Positions 1 to 6,720 of a stretch of DNA of 6,720 nucleotides are shown here, in pieces. The notes under the pieces are model-generated. The model had not been told where the DNA came from. It saw nothing but the letters and a program-made list of their open reading frames with translations, and did not search any database. The DNA is from Actinomycetes bacterium. GTDB lineage: Bacteria; Actinomycetota; Actinomycetes; Mycobacteriales; Mycobacteriaceae. The stretch covers positions 1 to 6,720 of the forward strand of contig JAEZKH010000035.1 of assembly GCA_023415515.1 (NCBI GenBank). The letters run 5' to 3'. The translations under genes and the position numbers were made by a program. How positions within the stretch are numbered: position 1 is the first letter of the stretch; the number at the start of each line of letters is the position of its first letter.

Positions 1-150
1 CTGCACGGCGATCTCGACCATCGACAGCGAGTCGATGTCCAGGTCGTCGACGAACGACTTCTCCGGGGTGACCTCCGAAGGCTCGATACCGGTGACCTCT
101 TCGATGATCTCGGCGAGGCCGGCGATGATTTCTTCCTGAGTGGCGGGCAC
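1..150 (-). CDS. acpM: Meromycolate extension acyl carrier protein, N-terminal 50 codons (partial)
   Basis: AcpM is the acyl carrier protein that shuttles growing meromycolate chains between the cytoplasmic FAS-II enzymes. The visible part starts VPATQEEIIAGLAEIIEEV and contains the phosphopantetheine attachment motif DIDSLSMVE, with the modified serine at residue 41, the position known for mycobacterial AcpM. The start is a GTG at 150-148, set by a good Shine-Dalgarno at 156-161. The reading frame stays open to the window edge, so the C-terminal half, including the long tail typical of mycobacterial AcpM, is not seen. It lies 86 bp downstream of fabD on the same strand, the usual fabD-acpM-kasA order. 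Identification is firm from sequence and context. Confidence 0.97.
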   Translation of the reverse strand, partial: MPATQEEIIAGLAEIIEEVTGIEPSEVTPEKSFVDDLDIDSLSMVEIAVQ

Positions 151-155
151 GAGGG

Positions 156-161
156 CTCCTT
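156..161 (-). promoter_or_regulatory. Ribosome binding site of acpM
   Basis: Read on the minus strand this is AAGGAG, five bases before the GTG at 150. It fixes the acpM start and is stronger than anything in front of fabD or mabR. It is preceded by an A-rich stretch (about 162-208) that stands out in this GC-rich sequence and is probably poorly structured in RNA. Together these suggest efficient AcpM translation, which fits the need for abundant carrier protein. Confidence 0.85.
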
Positions 162-208
162 CTAATTTGTTGTGTTACTTCGATTTACGTCGTTATGCAA
201 TTTGTATC

Positions 209-230
209 GACCCGCGGCATGCCGAGGGTC
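209..230. repeat. 22-bp near-perfect palindrome between fabD and acpM
   Basis: The arms start GACCC and end GGGTC around a GGCATGCC core. Ten of eleven pairs match; the only mismatch is 214 against 225. As RNA from the fabD transcript it would form a nine-pair stem with one mismatch and a CAUG loop, starting seven bases past the fabD TAA. No U-tract follows, so it is not a classical intrinsic terminator. It could be a partial terminator, an RNA-processing or stability element, or a protein-binding dyad. No TAnnnT -10 box lies between it and acpM. Confidence 0.7.
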
Positions 231-236
231 GCACCT

Positions 237-1145
237 TTAGAGCTCGGATAGCCCGTCCAGGTCGGCGGGGGTTTTGACGGCCCGCGTGGGCACCCCTTTG
301 AGTTCTCGTTTGGCGATCCCGGCGAGCGTTCCCGCAGGCGGGAACTCGACGATCGCGGTCACGTTCGACTGCCGGAGCGTCTCGGTGCACAGGTCCCAGC
401 GCACCGGCCGGGTCAGCTGGGCGACCAGCTTGGTCATGGCGTCTGCGGCCGAAGCGACGGACCGGCCGTCGGAGTTGCTCAGCAGGGTGGCGGTGGGCTC
501 GGTGGTGGCCACCTGCTGCGCCGCAGCCGAGTAGCCGTCGGTGGCCGATGCCATGTAGTGGGTGTGGAACGCGCCTGCGGTGGCCAGGGGCCGCACGCGC
601 GCCTTGGCGGGCGGATCCTCGGCGAGCTTGCTCAGCGCGGTCAGGCTGCCCGCCGCCACGATCTGGCCCGTCGCGTTGCGGTTCGCAGGCACCAGGTCCA
701 GTTCGTCGAGGCGCGCGAGCACGTCGGACTCTTCGCCGCCGAGCACCGCCGACATGCCGGTGGGCTCGGTTGCGCATGCCTTCGCCATCTCCGCGCCGCG
801 CGTCGCGGCGAGCGCGACGGCGTCGTCGCTGGAGATCACGCCCGCGATCGCGTAGGCGGCGATCTCGCCGACCGAATGCCCCGCGGCGATGAAGTCGCGA
901 CCGGCGAGCAGGCCACGTTCGGTCACCGTCTCCCACGCCAGCAGCGTCGCGGCCACGACCAGCGGCTGGGTCACCGAGGTGTCGGTGATCTCCTCGGCTG
1001 TCGCGGTGGTGCCCAGACGAGCGAGATCGAGCCCACTGGACTGTGACCAGGTGGAGATGCGGTCAGCCGCACCGGGCAGCTCGAGCCAGGAGGCGAGCAT
1101 GCCGGGAGTCTGCGATCCCTGTCCGGGAGCAAGCAATGCGAGCAC
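237..1145 (-). CDS. fabD: Malonyl-CoA:ACP transacylase
   Basis: FabD transfers malonyl from malonyl-CoA to the phosphopantetheine arm of AcpM, supplying the extender unit for KasA/KasB in FAS-II. The 302-residue protein starts VLALLAPGQGSQ, with the family GQGSQ motif at residues 8-12. The nucleophile elbow GHSVG spans 89-93 with catalytic Ser91. Arg116 (ATRGAEM) is the expected malonate-binding arginine, and His194 in AFHT is the expected catalytic partner. Length and ends agree with mycobacterial FabD, so the gene looks intact. The start is the GTG at 1145-1143: GQGSQ lies too close to allow a later start. No Shine-Dalgarno precedes it, because an inverted repeat occupies that place. It stands 128 bp after mabR and 86 bp before acpM, all in the same direction. 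Confidence 0.97.
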   Translation of the reverse strand: MLALLAPGQGSQTPGMLASWLELPGAADRISTWSQSSGLDLARLGTTATAEEITDTSVTQPLVVAATLLAWETVTERGLLAGRDFIAAGHSVGEIAAYAIAGVISSDDAVALAATRGAEMAKACATEPTGMSAVLGGEESDVLARLDELDLVPANRNATGQIVAAGSLTALSKLAEDPPAKARVRPLATAGAFHTHYMASATDGYSAAAQQVATTEPTATLLSNSDGRSVASAADAMTKLVAQLTRPVRWDLCTETLRQSNVTAIVEFPPAGTLAGIAKRELKGVPTRAVKTPADLDGLSEL

Positions 1146-1161
1146 GTGTTTAAGGAAACAC
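1146..1161. repeat. Inverted repeat abutting the fabD start codon
   Basis: The sequence is GTGTTT-AAGG-AAACAC: perfect 6-bp arms around a 4-base spacer. The last base lies directly against the fabD GTG, in the window where a ribosome binding site is expected. In mRNA it would read GUGUUUCCUUAAACAC and could form a short AU-rich hairpin. It may be a protein operator in the early transcribed region or a translation-control hairpin. The symmetry is certain; the function is inferred. Confidence 0.6.
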
Positions 1162-1188
1162 TGAGGGAACTACATTGCGCGGTGTAAG

Positions 1189-1194
1189 AGATTA
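1189..1194 (-). promoter_or_regulatory. Putative -10 box of the FAS-II operon promoter
   Basis: On the minus strand this reads TAATCT, a match to the mycobacterial SigA -10 pattern TAnnnT. Transcription would start near 1182 and give a leader of about 37 bases before fabD. No convincing TTGACA-like -35 is present. Instead the -35 area is filled by the inverted repeat at 1212-1232, a suitable position for a regulator to act. It is the only good -10 match I found in this intergenic region. Confidence 0.5.
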
Positions 1195-1211
1195 TGAACC
1201 TCGTCTTATGT

Positions 1212-1232
1212 TTTTGTGGAGACCCCACAAAA
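1212..1232. promoter_or_regulatory. Candidate MabR operator (inverted repeat) upstream of fabD
   Basis: Perfect 8-bp arms TTTTGTGG and CCACAAAA flank the spacer AGACC. The dyad lies between mabR and fabD, about 30 to 50 bases upstream of the inferred transcription start. MabR (Rv2242 family) is known to bind the promoter region of the FAS-II operon in M. tuberculosis and M. smegmatis. I recall a TTTTGT/ACAAAA-type dyad for it but cannot verify the exact motif here. The site is AT-rich compared with its surroundings. Assignment to MabR is inference from position and symmetry. Confidence 0.6.
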
Positions 1233-1234
1233 CA

Positions 1235-1261
1235 GCATGTGATGGGACACCATCGATATGC
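1235..1261 (-). terminator. Terminator-like hairpin after mabR
   Basis: Read on the minus strand, GCAT, GATGG, loop TGTC, CCATC and ATGC can pair in two stacked stems (4 and 5 bp, with a small internal loop), starting 12 bases past the mabR TAA. The next transcribed bases are TGTTTTGTGG, a short U-rich tail. The stem is modest, so termination would probably be partial. The tail overlaps the candidate MabR operator at 1212-1232. Confidence 0.4.
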
Positions 1262-1273
1262 ACCCGCAATCTG

Positions 1274-2563
1274 TTACCCTGCCCGGTGCTTGACGGGGTC
1301 GCCGTCGTTCGGGTTCGTGAACTGGCCCGCAGGCATGTTCGACGTGCTGGAATGCTGTGCCTGCCGGGTCAGTCGGCCGACCGTCGAGGCGACCCGCAGT
1401 ACGTAAGCGTCTCGGGGGTTGGTCGGATCGCGGCCGGTGAAATCGGCGATGCGCTTGAGCCGGTAGCGCACGGTGTTTGGATGAACGAACAGTCGGCGCG
1501 CACACGCTTCGATCGCCCCGCCGGAATCCAGGTAGGCATCCAGCGTCTCGGTCAACGCTGGTCCGGCATCGCCCAACGGCCGCATCACGTCGGCTTCCAG
1601 AGCGGCGATCGCCGACACGTCGCCGAGCAGCGCCCGCTCAGGCAAGAGCTCACGGGCTGTCACCGGTCGCGGCGCACCGGTCCAGCCCGCGACGGCGTTC
1701 ATCCCCGCGATCGCTTCGGTCGCGCTCCAATGCGCGGCCGACAGGGTTTGCGCGGTCGGCCCGATGATCACGGGGGCGTCGGCGAAAACGGTCAGCAGGT
1801 CGGCGAGGAAGCGGTCGGTGAGGCCGAGCGGCCCCGACACGATCGCGACCAGCCAGGTGCCGTGCACATCGGAGAGCGCCGCACGTCCGTGCCTGTCGAC
1901 GACGTCGTGCACGTCGTCGCTGGCCAGGTCGAAGCGGTCGGGTTGAGGGATGCCGACGATCACGGTGGCGGGCGCGGTGGCGTCCCAGTTCAGCGCGGCG
2001 GCCTGCGATTGCAGATCGGGGCCCGTGTCGCCGCGCACCACGGCGTCGACGATGTTGGCTTCCATCCTGGTGTCCCACGCGCCCCTGGCTTCGGCCTGGT
2101 CGGCGTAGGCCGTGGCCGCGGCGAACGCCAGATCGCGGCTGTATCGCAGGATGCCCGCGGTCAGGGCCGTCAACTGCTCCTCCGAACGGGCCAGCAGCGG
2201 CACCACTTCCTCGAAGAACTCCATGGTGACCCGCACCATCTCGACCGATTGGCGCAACGCGATGCGCCTGCGCAGATCCTGGGGCACGACCTCGAAGGCC
2301 TGCGCCGTGTAGCCGACATCCCCGTTCGGGTTGCGCATCCACTCGACGAAGTTGACCACTGCGGTCTGAACCACCAGTTGCACGCTGGCCCGCTGCGACG
2401 CTTCGAGTTCGGCGAAGAACGGCAGGCGTTCCTCCAGAGCGTGCACCGCCTGCGTCGCCAAGCGCCCCGAATACTGGCTCAGCCTGCGCAGCACCGACTC
2501 GGGAACCGTGTCGAGCACCTCGAGCGTCGAGGCCGGGGGAACATACCGGTTGTTGTCGGCCAT
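1274..2563 (-). CDS. mabR: MabR, PucR/CdaR-type transcriptional regulator of mycolic acid synthesis
   Basis: This 429-residue protein matches the Rv2242 family, known in mycobacteria as MabR, which binds the FAS-II operon promoter, responds to long-chain acyl-CoA and is reported essential in M. smegmatis. Residues about 1-170 are a helical N-terminal region, including RLATQAVHALEERLPFFAEL. A CdaR/GGDEF-like middle region follows. A C-terminal PucR helix-turn-helix lies at about 348-395, with GGAIEACARRLFVHPNTVRY and putative recognition helix HPNTVRYRLKRI at 361-372. After the HTH about 30 extra residues run to the end (TRQAQHSSTSNMPAGQF...), which the M. tuberculosis protein, as I remember it, lacks. 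The start is ATG 2563-2561; a TAG at 2575-2573 blocks upstream extension. No spaced Shine-Dalgarno is present and a -10 box ends six bases before ATG, so translation may be leaderless. It sits between aceE (82 bp) and its expected target fabD (128 bp). Confidence 0.92.
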   Translation of the reverse strand: MADNNRYVPPASTLEVLDTVPESVLRRLSQYSGRLATQAVHALEERLPFFAELEASQRASVQLVVQTAVVNFVEWMRNPNGDVGYTAQAFEVVPQDLRRRIALRQSVEMVRVTMEFFEEVVPLLARSEEQLTALTAGILRYSRDLAFAAATAYADQAEARGAWDTRMEANIVDAVVRGDTGPDLQSQAAALNWDATAPATVIVGIPQPDRFDLASDDVHDVVDRHGRAALSDVHGTWLVAIVSGPLGLTDRFLADLLTVFADAPVIIGPTAQTLSAAHWSATEAIAGMNAVAGWTGAPRPVTARELLPERALLGDVSAIAALEADVMRPLGDAGPALTETLDAYLDSGGAIEACARRLFVHPNTVRYRLKRIADFTGRDPTNPRDAYVLRVASTVGRLTRQAQHSSTSNMPAGQFTNPNDGDPVKHRAG

Positions 2564-2569
2564 TCCTAA

Positions 2570-2575
2570 AAGCTA
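2570..2575 (-). promoter_or_regulatory. Putative -10 box for a leaderless mabR transcript
   Basis: On the minus strand the sequence is TAGCTT, matching TAnnnT, followed by six bases (TTAGGA) and then the ATG of mabR. This is the spacing seen for mycobacterial leaderless mRNAs, whose 5' end is the A of the start codon. The AGGA next to the ATG has no spacing and cannot work as a normal ribosome binding site. No clear -35 is visible. mabR may also be reached by read-through from aceE. Confidence 0.5.
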
Positions 2576-2591
2576 CGCCATGTTTATGGCG
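2576..2591. repeat. Inverted repeat upstream of the mabR -10 box
   Basis: Perfect 6-bp arms CGCCAT and ATGGCG flank GTTT. It abuts the putative -10 TAGCTT on the upstream side, covering about -13 to -28 of the proposed leaderless promoter. It could be an operator for mabR control. Alternatively it could be a weak 3' hairpin of aceE, since TAGCTTTTA follows it in the transcript. It does not resemble the TTTTGTGG dyad upstream of fabD, so autoregulation through the same motif is not supported. Confidence 0.5.
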
Positions 2592-2645
2592 GATTCCTCC
2601 AAGTGCCTCCTGGCGGTCACCGCGTCGGCCCAGCTCGTTGTGGCG

Positions 2646-5435
<2,790 letters not shown>

Positions 5436-5440
5436 CTTCA

Positions 5441-5446
5441 CTCCTC
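5441..5446 (-). promoter_or_regulatory. Ribosome binding site that decides the aceE start
   Basis: GAGGAG on the minus strand lies five bases before TTG 5435. The in-frame GTG at 5441-5439 overlaps this motif and cannot use it, and the GTG at 5510 lies too far upstream. The site therefore favours the unusual TTG start. Confidence 0.7.
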
Positions 5447-5452
5447 GGTCGG

Positions 5453-5458
5453 AGGCTA
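5453..5458 (-). promoter_or_regulatory. Putative -10 box of aceE
   Basis: TAGCCT on the minus strand matches TAnnnT. A start near 5446 would give an 11-base leader that begins at the GAGGAG site and would exclude the upstream GTG at 5510. No TTGACA-like -35 is found at the usual distance; the -35 side is taken by the inverted repeat 5460-5476, so a regulator may control this promoter. Confidence 0.45.
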
Positions 5459-5459
5459 C

Positions 5460-5476
5460 AGGTTGTGGGACAACCT
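5460..5476. promoter_or_regulatory. Candidate aceE operator (7-3-7 inverted repeat)
   Basis: AGGTTGT-GGG-ACAACCT has perfect 7-bp arms around a 3-base spacer. It lies one base upstream of the putative aceE -10 box, inside the promoter spacer, so a bound protein would be expected to affect RNA polymerase. I cannot name the regulator: it does not look like a Crp/GlxR site or the candidate MabR dyad near fabD. The symmetry is seen; the operator role is inferred. Confidence 0.5.
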
Positions 5477-5505
5477 CTATCGTCCACCCATCGTGCCCCA
5501 CATGG

Positions 5506-5517
5506 ACCACCGGTGGT
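5506..5517. repeat. 12-bp perfect palindrome in the aceE/lipoprotein divergent region
   Basis: ACCACCGGTGGT is fully self-complementary. It lies near the middle of the 136-bp region between the aceE start (5435) and the lipoprotein gene start (5572), about 70 bases from each. A short GC-rich palindrome can arise by chance in this genome, so an operator role is only possible. Confidence 0.35.
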
Positions 5518-5556
5518 GGCTACTGCAATGAACCGCCCGCGGCGGCGCCCAACCGG

Positions 5557-5562
5557 TAACGT
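5557..5562 (+). promoter_or_regulatory. Putative -10 box of the lipoprotein gene
   Basis: TAACGT matches TAnnnT and would place the transcription start near G5569. That leaves about three bases before the GTG at 5572 or nine before the ATG at 5578, a nearly leaderless message. No -35 is visible. Confidence 0.4.
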
Positions 5563-5571
5563 CTGCAGGTT

Positions 5572-6153
5572 GTGCGGATGGGAGGGCTGGCCTGGTCGCC
5601 GCGACCACGGACAGTGGCGCTGGTGGCAGGCGGTCTGGCCGGTCTCGCCATGATCGTGGTCGGATGCACCTCGGTCACCACCGGTGCCCCGGAGGTGAAC
5701 GCCACCGACGCACCGCTGTATCGGGCCTCTGTGTCGGCCTCGGCGCAGGAATCGGCCGCCTCGTCCAGTTCCAGGGAGTCCGAGCGGCAGGCCTCGATGA
5801 CAACCGAGGCGGCGCACACGTCCTGCGAGGCGCTGGCCTCGACCAGCGTGGATTCGATCACGGCGGTCAACGACTACGTGCAGGCCTTCAACGACAGCGA
5901 TCCGGGCGCACCGGACAAGGCCGGGCCCGCCATCGATTCGCTCAACCACAGCGCAGACACGGTGGCCCAGAGCATCAGCGATCCGTTGACGCCCGAACTG
6001 CGCGACGCGCTCAATGCCTGGGTCGACGCCGCCCGAGGTGTAGCAAACGCCATTGCGGGCAACTACGGACCAGACGAATTCAACGCCGCGGTGTCGAAGT
6101 TGAACGACGTCAAAACGACCGCCTTGGACCTGTGCGATGCGGCATATCGATGA
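5572..6153 (+). CDS. Putative secreted lipoprotein of unknown function (Rv2240c-like)
   Basis: The 193-residue product (from GTG 5572) has a lipoprotein signal peptide. A basic N-region (WSPRPRT) is followed by a hydrophobic stretch VALVAGGLAGLAMIVVG and then Cys32 in lipobox VVGC. The mature protein would be lipid-anchored outside the cytoplasmic membrane. Residues about 50-80 are rich in Ser, Ala and Glu and look like a flexible linker. Residues about 85-193 look helical and contain two cysteines, Cys85 (TSCEAL) and Cys188 (LDLCDAA), which could form a disulfide. I recognise no enzymatic motif. The position opposite aceE and before a DUF3052 gene matches Rv2240c of M. tuberculosis. The start is uncertain: ATG 5578 removes two residues and has a weak AGG eight bases upstream. 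A long hairpin spans the stop codon. Confidence 0.85.
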   Translation: MRMGGLAWSPRPRTVALVAGGLAGLAMIVVGCTSVTTGAPEVNATDAPLYRASVSASAQESAASSSSRESERQASMTTEAAHTSCEALASTSVDSITAVNDYVQAFNDSDPGAPDKAGPAIDSLNHSADTVAQSISDPLTPELRDALNAWVDAARGVANAIAGNYGPDEFNAAVSKLNDVKTTALDLCDAAYR

Positions 6154-6179
6154 ACTGGAGCGCCAGGCATCGCCATATG
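6143..6179 (+). terminator. Long imperfect hairpin across the lipoprotein gene stop codon
   Basis: CATATCGATG (6143-6152) pairs with CATCG-CC-ATATG (6168-6179, CC bulged). Inside it CTGG (6155-6158) pairs with CCAG (6163-6166) around AGCG. That gives about 14 base pairs in one stem. The stop codon TGA 6151-6153 lies in the 5' arm. No U-run follows, so it is not a standard intrinsic terminator; it may be a partial terminator or a 3'-end stability element separating this gene from the DUF3052 gene. Confidence 0.45.
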
Positions 6180-6220
6180 ACAGGGTCGTGCGACGATAGG
6201 ACGATCTGACGAGCAGCGTG

Positions 6221-6228
6221 AAGGAGGA
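6221..6228 (+). promoter_or_regulatory. Strong ribosome binding site of the DUF3052 gene
   Basis: AAGGAGGA ends five bases before GTG 6234 and is the best Shine-Dalgarno in the window. It fixes the GTG as the start and predicts efficient translation. No convincing -10 box was found between 6154 and 6220, so transcription may continue from the lipoprotein gene or use a promoter I cannot recognise. Confidence 0.85.
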
Positions 6229-6233
6229 CCCAC

Positions 6234-6662
6234 GTGGTCGCGGCGGGTGACGCCCCGAACTACGCCCAACGGCTGGGCATCCAAAATGATCAGGTTGTGC
6301 AGGAACTGGGCTGGGACGACGACGTCGACGACGACATCCGGGCCGATATCGAGGACGCGTGCGGCGGCGAGCTGCTGGACGAGGACTCCGACGAGGTGGT
6401 CGACGTGGTGCTGCTGTGGTGGCGCGACGACGACGGTGATCTGGTCGACCGGTTGATGGACGCCATCACGCCGTTGGCTGATGACGGGGTGATCTGGGTG
6501 CTGACGCCCAAAACCGGCAAGCCGGGCCACGTCATGCCCGCCGAGATCGCCGAATCGGCGCCGACGGCGGGGCTGATGCAGACGTCGTCGGCGAATCTCG
6601 GTGACTGGATCGCGAGCCGTCTGGTGCAGCCGAAGGCCAAGGCCGTCACGAAGCAGCGGTAG
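6234..6662 (+). CDS. DUF3052 family protein (Rv2239c-like)
   Basis: This 142-residue cytoplasmic protein closely matches my memory of Rv2239c, an actinobacterial DUF3052 protein of unknown function. It starts VVAAGDAPNYAQRLGI. An acidic segment (DDDVDDDIRADIED, about residues 24-37) is followed by the core DVVLLWWRDDDGDLVDRL and PLADDGVIWVLTPKTGKPGH, then by AGLMQTSSANLGDW near the C-terminus. The alternation of hydrophobic strands and helices suggests a compact alpha/beta fold. No signal peptide, membrane segment or cysteine cluster is seen. The start is GTG 6234, set by a strong ribosome binding site. Its TAG stop overlaps the ahpE GTG by one base, so translational coupling to the peroxiredoxin is likely. 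A role in redox or stress physiology is only guilt by association. Confidence 0.9.
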   Translation: MVAAGDAPNYAQRLGIQNDQVVQELGWDDDVDDDIRADIEDACGGELLDEDSDEVVDVVLLWWRDDDGDLVDRLMDAITPLADDGVIWVLTPKTGKPGHVMPAEIAESAPTAGLMQTSSANLGDWIASRLVQPKAKAVTKQR

Positions 6663-6720
6663 TGCTCTCCGTCGGCTCGACTGCGCCGGACTTCACGCTG
6701 AAGGACCAGAACAACCAAGC
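6662..6720 (+). CDS. ahpE: One-cysteine peroxiredoxin AhpE, N-terminal 19 codons (partial)
   Basis: The reading frame begins VLSVGSTAPDFTLKDQNNQ, the typical peroxiredoxin opening (VG..APDFTL.D) and close to M. tuberculosis AhpE (Rv2238c). AhpE reduces peroxides and peroxynitrite, with a preference for fatty-acid hydroperoxides. The catalytic cysteine, expected around residue 45, lies beyond the window edge. GTG 6662-6664 overlaps the TAG stop of the DUF3052 gene by one base (TAGTG). No good ribosome binding site of its own is present, which supports coupled translation. Gene order also agrees with the Rv2239c-Rv2238c pair. Confidence 0.88.
   Translation, partial: MLSVGSTAPDFTLKDQNNQ

Noticed and set aside
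164..205. Direct repeat AATTTGT at 164-170 and 199-205 in the acpM leader
   Set aside because: Seven bases in an AT-rich leader; too short to claim as a regulatory repeat on its own.
193..936. Minus-strand open frame inside fabD in another frame
   Set aside because: Arg-rich low-complexity translation overlapping the well-supported FabD frame with its catalytic motifs.
2573..2620. Possible 15-codon upstream frame before mabR (GTG 2620 to TAG 2573)
   Set aside because: It is the tail of a longer frame overlapping aceE, has no well-spaced ribosome binding site, and would be irrelevant to a leaderless mabR mRNA.
5533..5545. CCGCC-CGC-GGCGG inverted repeat upstream of the lipoprotein gene
   Set aside because: Five-base GC-only arms are expected by chance in such a GC-rich stretch.
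6341..6440. Acid-rich repeated GAC/GAG codons in the DUF3052 gene resembling a short tandem repeat
   Set aside because: The Asp/Glu runs are irregular and match the acidic sequence recalled for the Rv2239c family, so this is protein composition and not a DNA repeat.

Overview
The window reads as chromosomal core sequence from a mycobacterium, most likely a rapid-growing Mycolicibacterium-type species. It is GC-rich, uses GTG and TTG starts freely, and the gene order matches the Mycobacterium tuberculosis block Rv2244 (acpM) - fabD - mabR - aceE - Rv2240c - Rv2239c - ahpE (Rv2238c). The proteins are close to, but not identical with, what I remember of the M. tuberculosis versions. I see no insertion sequence, phage gene, CRISPR array, tRNA or rRNA.

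The left and centre (positions 1-5435) are transcribed leftward. In transcription order they are aceE (pyruvate dehydrogenase E1), mabR (PucR/CdaR-type regulator of mycolic acid synthesis), fabD (malonyl-CoA:ACP transacylase) and the start of acpM (the FAS-II acyl carrier protein, cut by the window edge). AceE makes acetyl-CoA, FabD loads malonyl groups onto AcpM for meromycolate elongation, and MabR regulates the fabD-acpM-kasA operon, so the strip links central carbon flux to cell-envelope lipid synthesis. The aceE-mabR gap is 82 bp, mabR-fabD 128 bp and fabD-acpM 86 bp. Each contains an inverted repeat, and the first two also contain plausible -10 boxes.

The right end (5572-6720) is transcribed rightward and diverges from aceE across about 136 bp. 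It holds a putative small lipoprotein of unknown function (Rv2240c-like), a DUF3052 protein (Rv2239c-like) with a strong ribosome binding site, and the first 19 codons of ahpE (one-cysteine peroxiredoxin), whose GTG start overlaps the DUF3052 stop codon by one base.

No clearly new multi-gene system is visible. The less ordinary content is regulatory: a probable MabR operator, a palindrome touching the fabD start codon, a likely leaderless mabR promoter, a 22-bp near-perfect palindrome between fabD and acpM, dyads in the aceE divergent promoter region, and a long hairpin across the lipoprotein stop codon. These were read by eye from sequence symmetry; no folding energy or alignment was computed.
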